Shown here: positions 11,701 to 19,900 of the stretch, in pieces | Position numbering within the stretch: the first letter of the stretch is position 1 | Layout of the letters: each line of letters opens with the position of its first letter | Source of the DNA: Onthophagus taurus | Lineage: Eukaryota > Arthropoda > Insecta > Coleoptera > Scarabaeidae | Reading direction: 5' to 3' | NCBI RefSeq assembly: GCF_036711975.1 | Contig: NC_091966.1 | Span: 2,921,501-2,985,500 of the forward strand | DNA length: 64,000 nt | Notes under the pieces: model-generated | The model's database searches: none | The model's input: the letters and a program-made list of their open reading frames with translations, nothing else | What the model was told of the DNA's origin: nothing | Translations under genes and position numbers: made by a program

Positions 11701-13728
11701 GCGTAGTTCAATCCTTTGGCGAGCACAGTGGTTTCGTCTTTCGTTAGTGGGACATTCGATCTGTTAATGACGATTGTTTCTACTGGTAAACTATTACCTT
11801 TCTTCTTTTGCGACCGGCGTTCCAGAGATTCAAACTTCTTGATGTGTGTGTCACGGGTCTTCTGAAATTCGCGATTAGCCTTCTCCATTGTTAGTCTGTC
11901 CACTTTGTCCCAGTCTTCTCCGGATATACAATTGGAAAGTGAGAGGTGGAGTCGTAGTAACTTCTCACTTATTTTTTGTAGATCATTGAAGGTCTTGTGG
12001 ATTCTTTCTCGTAGCAGTGCTTGTTCTGTCCTAATCAAAATTCTACGTGCTGCAGCGGAGTCGATGTGGTGCTTCAACTTCAAGAAGGTTGGCGTTACTT
12101 TCTTCTCTCTGCATCTTCGTAGAAAGGCCAAACTGCTCAACAGCTTGCGTTGTCTAATTCGTGAGTTATCCAAATCCTTGATTTGTTTGTTGATATCAAC
12201 AAACAAATCAAGGATTAGTGAGTTTATTAGTTAGTGATAAAAAGGGTTCTTTGTTACATAATTTGTTATTTAGAGTAATAATTACTGGTGAGTGATCTGA
12301 GTCTAGCCCTAACTCTTCTATGTTTAAACATTTAAGCGATACATTTTGTGAGAGGTATCTTAAAAATTATCTTAACTTCACAATCCCGGATGAACACCCA
12401 GTTCACTAAGACGTTGTTATCTCTTAACACACCTCATAAGCCTAAGTTAACGTCATCTTTGGAGGAATCATTCTCATTATTGATGAAGTCCAATGTTCAA
12501 AAAACAGTTCATAATGATTTTCACAATTATTAGCATGTTGTGATGTTGTCTACTTCATAAATGCAAGAATTAAGGCATTATAATAAAATTCTATTTGTTT
12601 CGTTTCTTTTTCTGATTGTTGGAAAATCGAGTCTAAGTTTTTGCATACAACAGCTTAATACTAAAATGTTCATTTATTTTAGAATGCAGATATAAATAGA
12701 CGTTATGATTATGTACTATTAGAAAAAGACGAACTTTCTTTAAAATGCAGCGGTGAACAGGTTGTTTATAATTTCAAAGAAAATTGTCGAGACTGTCTTT
12801 GCTACTGCGAAGAACCGAATTCAAATTCCACAAACAGATTTATCAGTTTGGATGAAATGGTAACAAACACAGCTGAAAACAAGTAATTCATTTTTAACAT
12901 AAAAATTATGATTCTAATGTTTATTGTTTATAGGATTATTACCGGAGTTCGTTTAAACAAATACAAGGGTGTAATAACGATAGATATTCGGGAATCGCAA
13001 CTTAATTGTAATGGTTATATCCAAGCAGACACCACTAAATGGATTATTAATAAAGGGAATACTTATTTCAAGTTAACTAATCCTGATAAAGTTTACATAA
13101 AAGTGGGCGAGCTAAAAATCGATGATACAAAAGTTGTTACTGGTACAATCTTTAATTTTTTTAAATTTTTTATTAAAAAAATCTCATTTTAGGTGTACGT
13201 TTCATTGAAACAGAAAACGGCGTTGAATTACAAATGAGAGTTAATGAGCATATGGTGTGTGATGGTACAACACTCTTTTCAACAACAAAACACGAATGGG
13301 TTTCAAAAAAACCGAAACGTTACGAATCAGTAATTATTGATCTAACAGGGCTAGATCTCCCAACAAAAGCAGAAGAAAATGAGTTATTTAAAATTATGTC
13401 GTTTAATGATAAACGCATAAGAGTTGCACCAACGAGTTTTACCAGTGATGGAGCACAAACAGTGATTCCCTTTTTTGATATTCGCCCAGTTATTACTATA
13501 CCCCCTATTCCAATAAGAGGGGTTGGTTTAGCGTATAAATCGGCAAATTCTAACAATGGGGGTTATATAGCTCCATATATTGTTGTTGCGGATTTTTCGA
13601 AAAACATTGATATTAATAATTTAAAGAAAAAAATGTTACTAACTAGAAGATATGCTTCAAAATCACTTACTCTTTCTGCTGAAATTGTTGTGATAATTAT
13701 AAATTGTTTTATCTTATTCACTATCTGA
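2779..13728 (+). CDS. DUF4803-like insect secreted/anchored protein, complete paralogue
   Basis: Eight exons: 2779-3546, 6926-7070 (or 7075), 7133-7273, 7326-7425, 7475-7571, 12683-12882, 12934-13142 and 13193-13728. The product is about 731 residues. The start gives a signal peptide (MKLITIIILFSLI). Exon 1 is helical and acidic. Exons 4-6 are cysteine-rich. Exons 7 and 8 each open with a TGVR repeat (IITGVRLNK, VVTGVRFIE). The C-terminus is a hydrophobic anchor. This layout matches insect proteins carrying Pfam DUF4803, whose function I do not know. The canonical GT donor at 7076 puts exon 3 out of frame by one base. An AG|GC donor after 7070 restores frame across the whole gene. Introns 1 and 5 hold large transposons. 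AATAAA signals lie at 13754 and 13763. The family call is from memory of its pattern. Confidence 0.7.
3640..5000. repeat. Palindromic TCTAGTTCTAG minisatellite
   Basis: Strings such as ctagttctaggtctagtg and their complements (ctagaactaacactagacc) alternate along 1.3 kb. They are joined by about 40-bp spacers built on gtctcttaagacggctaaaccc, itself a near palindrome. Units of roughly 150 bp point in alternating directions, so either strand could fold into serial hairpins. Short pieces of the same repeat occur near 9660-9720, 47912-47975, 50605-50660, 59780-59870 and 63600-63700, which indicates a dispersed family. Confidence 0.85.
5104..6784 (-). mobile_element. Mariner-family element with ~240-bp inverted repeats
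   Basis: The ends are CAGCATGTCCCCGG and CCGGGGACACACTG, flanked by TA at 5102-5103 and 6785-6786. The inverted repeats extend about 240 bp (5104-5350 against 6545-6784) with few mismatches. The element is 1,681 bp and encodes a broken transposase on the minus strand. It sits inside the Tigger-like element, so it is the younger of the two. The high similarity of the two arms also suggests a recent insertion. Confidence 0.85.
5462..6149 (-). pseudogene. Mariner/Tc1-like transposase, frameshifted
   Basis: This is the catalytic half of a DDE transposase. The first aspartate is in IIFSDEASF, the second in YFQQDGCGPHS, and the third in WPPRSPDL, with about 36 residues between the second and third. 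The frame changes near 5907-5910, and a stop follows MDFYF near 5608. Downstream codons to about 5465 continue the family's C-terminus, including a run like EIPLELLEKVINNVGK. The N-terminal DNA-binding part is not intact. The reading therefore has at least one frameshift and one stop and should be inactive. Confidence 0.75.
7802..9254. mobile_element. TA-flanked foldback element in intron 5 of the DUF4803-like gene
   Basis: The ends ATTGGACCGCGTTATACATC and its complement at about 9220-9254 match over some 33 bp and are bordered by TA (7800-7801, 9255-9256). An internal inverted duplication at roughly 8060-8655 repeats the phrases tttaaaatgagtccaaa and attacaaatatgtcaaaatt in opposite directions, giving a large hairpin. 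No transposase is visible. The element is 1.45 kb and probably non-autonomous. Confidence 0.6.
9377..9680 (-). pseudogene. Jockey-like LINE fragment, pre-RT region
   Basis: Minus-strand codons from about 9680 down to 9377 read as the linker between endonuclease and reverse transcriptase of a jockey-type LINE. They include DSHQENNIQNYLKDLTDDAS, then a proline/arginine segment (PRIHTIPIRNSNGNCAKSNQ) and EKVNLFAEHLKETF. One frame change is needed near 9570. The upstream part of the same LINE lies beyond the Penelope element, at about 12240-12360, so the Penelope copy split this LINE. Confidence 0.6.
9708..12236 (-). mobile_element. Penelope-like element, coding frame uninterrupted
   Basis: A single minus-strand coding element is inserted in a jockey-like LINE, itself in intron 5 of the DUF4803-like gene. 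The open frame occupies 9855-12206. A hammerhead-like core lies 3' of it (9732-9765, minus strand). The 5' side carries a 44-bp perfect palindrome (12173-12216). The outer limits are estimates from where LINE-like codons resume (about 9690 and 12240). GC content is visibly higher than in the flanks. Confidence 0.8.
9855..12206 (-). CDS. Penelope-like reverse transcriptase with GIY-YIG endonuclease
   Basis: This uninterrupted 783-codon frame has the full domain set of EN+ Penelope-like retroelements. A basic helical N-terminus of about 300 residues is followed by the RT palm: LRPIVSAINS, motif A SFDVESLFTRVP, motif B AMGSPLSPVIANFYMEL, and catalytic YVDD in LRYVDDTFVIW near residue 470. A FLD box and a YRKKTHTNRYL segment come next. 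After a linker, the GIY-YIG nuclease starts near residue 663 (GVYRLSCSCGKVYVGQTGR) and includes the CSC cysteines and the RIKEH arginine. It would nick target DNA and prime reverse transcription. The open frame starts at a TTG; no ATG lies upstream before a stop near 12236, so the true 5' coding end may be missing or entered another way. It is far better preserved than the second Penelope copy at 15.5 kb. Confidence 0.88.
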   Translation of the reverse strand: MFVDINKQIKDLDNSRIRQRKLLSSLAFLRRCREKKVTPTFLKLKHHIDSAAARRILIRTEQALLRERIHKTFNDLQKISEKLLRLHLSLSNCISGEDWDKVDRLTMEKANREFQKTRDTHIKKFESLERRSQKKKGNSLPVETIVINRSNVPLTKDETTVLAKGLNYAIAPKKVPKEEIICEVEAAVRGMPALKAEEIRQEVARVLKSAKPPKSNLTIGEKKALRSIKEKSEIVVLPADKGNATVVIDRKEYDDKMINLLDPATYRKIKRDPTDKIVRKMKELIKSTGIPAEQQKCLFVQAPVPPRIYGLPKIHKPDVPLRPIVSAINSPTYQLAKHHAKILSPFTGNTESYVRDSTHFVESVKGVKLDAGDMLVSFDVESLFTRVPVKDAVEGLRRKLIPEGLPGYVPDLVEYCLSSTYFSWKGEFYEQFEGAAMGSPLSPVIANFYMELFEEDALKKSQWKPKLWLRYVDDTFVIWQHGQKRLQEFLDHLNSQHPMIKFTMETETAKKLPFLDVLVTRTTNGDIELGVYRKKTHTNRYLQACSHHHPQQKRSVIRTLFQRAGRLCEGENLKKELHFLRGVLQKNGYTSRDINQAIKQRKQKEDTVSTKPLGFICLPYVSGVTERIARHLKKNDIVVRCGTVSKIRNTLPIAKDKLTPLKGAGVYRLSCSCGKVYVGQTGRNVECRIKEHERDVRLKKIQQSAVAEHCHAEGHRIDFEQTKVLARDNRYYQRLTREAIEIHRHNNNVNREDGWELSRTWKMVVNTKTFSRLTPDATQLVIN
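12240..12360 (-). pseudogene. Jockey-like LINE endonuclease fragment
   Basis: The minus-strand codons include LNIEELGLDSDHSPVIITL, the C-terminal SDHxPV box of an APE-type LINE endonuclease, ending in a T-N-K-L-T-N stretch right at the Penelope 5' end. It is the upstream partner of the 9377-9680 fragment. Positions 12361-12680 hold further AT-rich sequence in which I see no continuation. Confidence 0.5.
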
Positions 13729-13753
13729 TTAATTTGTACCTAAAATTGTTTAT

Positions 13754-13790
13754 AATAAAACGAATAAATAATCCAAAGCACAGATTTATT
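13754..13790. promoter_or_regulatory. Facing poly(A) signals between convergent genes
   Basis: On the plus strand AATAAA occurs at 13754 and 13763, just after the DUF4803-like stop. On the minus strand TTTATT at 13785-13790 (AATAAA read backwards) serves eIF3d. The two stops are only 174 bp apart, so the 3' UTRs probably overlap. Confidence 0.5.
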
Positions 13791-13902
13791 GGTTATTGTG
13801 TTTTTATAATGAAAATTCCTCTCACCGAAATAAATCAAAATTTTAACTGGAAATAAAAACTTAAAAAGAATCTTTCAATCCTTTTTTTTTAATATTCATT
13901 GT

Positions 13903-16900
13903 TCATTTTTTAGTCACCCCATATTGATACAATCCTTGAAACGTCCCAGATTCAGAAATAATCCCTCCGACAACATCATCTTCCTCCTCACTTTCACCGT
14001 CACTTTCAAATGTATTATCCGGAATATCATACAACCGAATCATCGGCTTGTTGGGATCCTTCATAATCAAATACTTCCCGTCTTTCTGCTTCATCACCAA
14101 ATCCACGATGCATCTTAACACACCCCAAGCATTATCCATATTTAAATTAATTTGAGTGGCGAATTCATTTGGCTTGTATTGTTGGGTGCCCAAAATAACA
14201 TGCCTACTATTATCCCTTACGTGACTTCTTGAAACGTAACCGAATTTAATCTGATCTGAACCGGCTAAAAGAGCTTGAACGGTCCATTTAGCCAATTTAC
14301 AAGCATTATTTCGAAGCTCGTTAGCCAAAACAGCACCACGCTGGGTGTCTAATTTTTGACGCCATTCAACGCCGTTAGCCAGTTTGGAATCCCATTCGTT
14401 AAGGGCTTTGATGGTGAGAAATTGGAGTTCGCCATTGGGTGATTGAACAACAGCGTCATGTTCGCACCTGGCGATTAAAACGATATCATTGCCAAGATCC
14501 CATTTGCGATAACGATAAGCGACTGAAGCGATTTCAGCTCCAGCGTCGTCTTCGTCAGAAATGAATGGATTCGGATTATCAAATTTGTATTTTGGTTCAT
14601 TGGGACCAGTACGAAGAACCTTAATAATGATTAAATATTTAAATAAATTTCTTTTTAAGGGGTAATACTACCTTGTATTTTTTTATTGGTTTAAATGCTA
14701 TTCAACAATGATATCTAAAAGTGTTTATGCGGAGGAAAATTTTTTAAACGGTCCAAAAAGATCGATTCTTTGAGTAGTCGCCATGCCCATTTGCAGCTCC
14801 TACAGCCGAGAGGTACAAAGCCGTAACTCCACATTTTGACACAATTACAAAGCACAAAAAGGTTAATGTAAAGGTAATATTAACTCCATACAAGTAAAAA
14901 GTGGAGTTACGACTATTCTATACCTCTCTACAGTTCTGTGAGTAACACGTAAAACGTCATCATTGTAGTGACTTACTTAATCAGTGTTTCTAAGAATTTG
15001 TTGTGAAAATGAGTGCAACTCAATACCAATCACGAAAAGGAGTAAAAGGTGGTAAAAGCAAAGCGTTTAAAGTACCGGGTTTAGCCTATGGGTTCAAAAA
15101 TGGCTCCAAAAATGTGACAAAGTTATCCTTGATATTCTCGTGAGCTGGTACGATATTTCTTGAGCCAAATTTCTCAGAAAACCACTACATCAGATTCTTG
15201 GAATCTATAACATTCGACACAACGAAAGTCATTGGCGGCGGTATAGCAAGAGGGTTTTTATACTTGCAATGAGCGTTTGTTTATCGTGAATTGCAATCGA
15301 TTTACGTAACGTAAGTTGTTTTATGCATTTACAGTGTAATTTCTTCTGAAAATAAATCAATGGAAGTGAGAAATAGAAGACAGGAACTTAATTCTCAGTC
15401 AAAGGGTATTATATTTAATTTGTGTAGGTCCATGTTTCGGAAGTGGAATATAAGAATGAATACCATATAATTAAGAAAAAACTCTTTGCTTCCTGTTCCT
15501 CAAATGGTTCAGATATGTGGACGATATTTTATGGGTATGGAATGGCAACCGAGAAGAATTAACAAACTTTCTACAATACTTAAACCTTATACATAAGAAT
15601 TTACATTTTACAATTGAAATGGAAAACGACAAAAAATTGAATTTCCTAGACATAACAATAGAAAGGAAAACACCCAACTTAAATTTCAACATATATAGAA
15701 AACCTACAACAAAAAAACATCATTATACCATGAGAGTCATATCACACCACTACACATAAACTGGCTTCTTCCAGATTCTATATCAACAGACTTTTCACAA
15801 ACCCTCTGGATAAACATAACAACAAGAAATTAACTATATTAGAAACCTTGCAAAAACTAATGATTTTCCAAATAATATAATTAATAATAATAATAATATA
15901 GATCCCTTCCATACAACAATTTGAATTGCACAATTGGTAAATTCCTAAAAACACACAATATCAACATCAGTTATAAAAATAATAATAACATTTTCGACAA
16001 GTTAGCTAACTACAAAATAAAAGAAGAAGAAGGTAACTCTAGCGGGATATACAACATACAATGCCAAAATTGCAACAGCATTTACATAGGGCAAACTGGT
16101 AGAAAACTAAAAATAATTCAAACGTTTATAAACATGCTATTGAAACCGGCCATAACATCGACTATAAGAATTACAAACTTTTACACAAATGGAATAAGAG
16201 CTATAGAATGGACTTATTGGAACAACTTGAAATTTCTAAATACTCTGAAGACCCTAATCACATTTTAATGAACGACCAAATCAATAATATTAAGAACCCA
16301 CTCTTCTCATTTTTAAGCTCTTACAATTAGACCAAAAATTATACATATTTTTTGATTTTTAATACTACTATTTTTTGTTAAATTTCTATACAGCGTGTCC
16401 CGTATCTTCCGCATCAGAGCATTATACGGTTGTAGGATACATTATTTTGAAGCGATCTTTCTAATAAAATTTTTTCGAAATGTTTATAATAACCGCACGG
16501 GAACTGTTTAAAGGAACTGTTTTTCGTCCAATCAGCAGATCACAAATCAGACTCAGGTAATCGGTGCCACCCTCGGCCGGTCCGCTCACCAATAGATTCG
16601 TTATGGAAAGAGAAATAAACTTTTTCGATGAATCAAAGTTGTCCGTTATTGGTCGTCGTTAAACAGTTCCCGTGCGGTTATTATAAACATTTCGAAAAGA
16701 TTTTATTAAAAAGATCGCTTCAGAATAATGTATTCTACAACCGTATAATGCTCTGATGCGGAAGATACGGGACACGCTGTATATAGCTCATTCATTCGCA
16801 TTATTCACAACTTGTATTTTTAAAACCAGTTACGTCTCTTTACATTCTTGTACCATTTTATTTTATTATATCAATTTCGCTCTGAGCATTTTAACGTATC

Positions 16901-19900
16901 CTACCTACTCTAATCCTTGTACTTTAATTTTTTATTATTACTGATGTATTTTGATGATGAACATAGTTCGAAACAAGTCCTGTCATTTAAATTAAATAAA
17001 TATTACCGGAAGCAAAGAGTTTTTTCTTAATTATATGGTATTAATTCTTATTATATTTAAGGTGTATCATTATTTTAAGAGAGATAATTTTTCAAAATGA
17101 AAATAAAACAGAGTTAAAACGTATTGTAAGTGCTACAGGAGTGTCTCTAGCAACTATAAAGAGATTCTTACATGAAGATTGTGATTTACAAGCTTAAAAC
17201 AATGATGATGATAATATAAGATTCAGTTCTCCTAAAAAACGTAAGAGAATGCGCACGAAAACCAATATAAATAGGAACAAATGAATATTAGAAACATGAT
17301 TTATAATTTCCACAAAACCGAAGGATGTCCCGTTGCTCTGACACAATTACAACAAAAATTAAGTGTGGAATATGACTTTTTGGAAAAACGTACCTCCCTG
17401 CAACAATTATTAAAAACCTTGGATTTAAGTGGAAGAAAACTAATGACGCTCTAAGGTTAAATTATTTGGATAAAATTAAATATTACAGGACTCATGGTAG
17501 ACCTATTGTCTTTTTAAATGAACCATACATTCACGCAGGTCATACTAGTTCCAATAGTTGGACAGGCAACAGCACTAATGGTTTACTATCACCCATATCT
17601 AAAGGCAATCGATTTGTCTCTTGATTTTTAAATCTGAAAATTATGAGAAGTGGCTTACAGAGAAGCTAATTCCAAATCTTCCATCAAAATATGTTGTAGT
17701 AAGTAACAATGCATTCCCATAATGTACAAGTACATAAAGCAGCTACTTGCAATTCTGGTTGCTAAGTAAAAATATAGGCACCTTTTTCGCGGAATTTGCG
17801 TAATCCATAACTGTATGATATTATTAAATATCATAAAAAACAATACATTATTTACAAATTCGATCGTCTGCTAGGAGAAAACGGACATGTGGCTCTAACG
17901 CTCTACCACCCCAATATAAATCCGATTGAACTGATATGGGCTCAAGTTAAAAACAAAGTAGCGAAGAGAAATGTATTATTTAAAAAAAAAAGATAAATTA
18001 AACTAGAGGTGTTATTACATAAAAGGTTTAAAAAAGACCATTCTATATTAACCGGTTAGAGACGTTTCGGGATCAACTCCCATCTTCAGTCAACCCTTTG
18101 TTTGAATATCTCATTTTTGAGATATTTTTTTAGAGGTTGTTTACTTTATACGAATAAATTTATCACTTCTGTTTCATCACTCTTTAATGTGAAAATTTAC
18201 AAAAATTTTGATTTTAATAAATAAACTTGCTTATTATATTAAAAACAGCAAAATTACAAAACTAGAAACAAATTACAAATTGCAAAGCAAAGTCTGCTTA
18301 GTATAATTCATTATCCAGTAGTAATCAAACTTGTGAATCCTTAACTTTATGGTATAATATCTTAAGAAGGACAAAGAATGGGACATTGTGTTATAAGAAT
18401 TTTTTATTCAGAAAGAGGAGACCCTTCAAATTTTTTCTACTCATACCAGATACGGCCTGTATAACAAAAAATATGAATCATGCAGTCAATTTCAAAACTG
18501 ATGTTGGGAAGATAGAGCGCATTACGCGAATATCTTAGATAAATTAAATATATGAAGTGAGAGATAAAGAAGACGGTTGGGAGTTGAAGGAAGTAAGAAC
18601 GTTTTCCAGTTTTTGGAGTAACGAAATTTATCCTTGAAATTTCATACATTGTTATTTCAAGATAGTCGCACAATTTGGACGCACATACATGTATGTATAG
18701 TAATTTGGAAAAAGTATAGATTGAGTTTTTAATGGTTTTTGTTGTGATTTTTTGTAGATATGATTGTGATTAAGAGTAACAAAGGGTTGACTGAAGATGG
18801 GAGTTGATCTCGAAACGTCTCTAACAGTTTAATATTGAACATTTACAGAGAAAAAAGTGGTCTTTTTTAAACCTTTTATGTATTATTTAAATTAAACGTT
18901 GTGAAAACTCTGACAGAAGAAGAATTTTCATTAGTTACTGTTGAAGACTGGTTGAAGTGTTATCAAAATGTTGTTACAGTTGAAAATAATTATTTAGAAA
19001 ACGACGTTCGATTGATGTGGCTACAGAAAGTACAGCTTCTGATAGTGAAACTTCTAGTGAGGACGACTTTTAAAATTTATCAGATTAAGAGCTGTGGGTC
19101 GATTAATCCAATACAAGTTTCTTTGTTTGTGCCGTTTTTTATCACCTGGTTTATTTTTTCAAGAAAATTGTCGTTATATTTTTTATAACTTAATTTTTCA
19201 CAACAAAAGCTTGCTGCAAATCCATTAATTAGTTTCTAATATATTCACAAAAAATATTCTAGAAATAACGTAGAAAATTTAAAGGTACGCCACTGCTTGC
19301 AAATATCAAAGCAGAATCAATCTTTCCTTTCTGGGAATTTTGGCTCAACAAATATCGCACCAACTGAACCGACTCGCATCTTGCGATCTGAACGCTCCTT
19401 GACTAAGCGGCTCGGTTCGTAAAGCGGCTGTATTGTCGAAAAAGGATCAAGAACAGAAGGATGTTCATGTTAAAGGTCAACTGTATGGCCCAGGTATTGC
19501 AGATTGAAGGTAAGCAATACATTTCTGTAACATTTCTCATCTCAAAATGACATTTTTCGAAACGGACGACCAAGTGCAGATTTCTAATGATATTCTCAAG
19601 TGATGTATGTAGGATTTTTTCAATTGATTAAAATAAAGCGATTTTGTGACTGATTTTCAATCGATCTTAAAAATTTTAAGTACTTCACTACATTTAGGCA
19701 TACTCTTCCAAAATCATTTTGATTTTTTTCTTCTAGATGAAAAATTGCGACCAGTAGATGATCGCCCAGGCAGATCAACATGTTCCATTCATTAACAATT
19801 ATACCGCCGTTTTGTTTAAAATAAAATAGATTTCTTTTCTTTCAATAAAATTGTTCTCTCTGACTTACATAAACATGTCTGCAATACAAAATTTAAATAT

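Noticed and set aside
11005..11706. Plus-strand open frames inside the Penelope element
   Set aside because: They are shadows of the long minus-strand RT/GIY-YIG frame and have no domain of their own.
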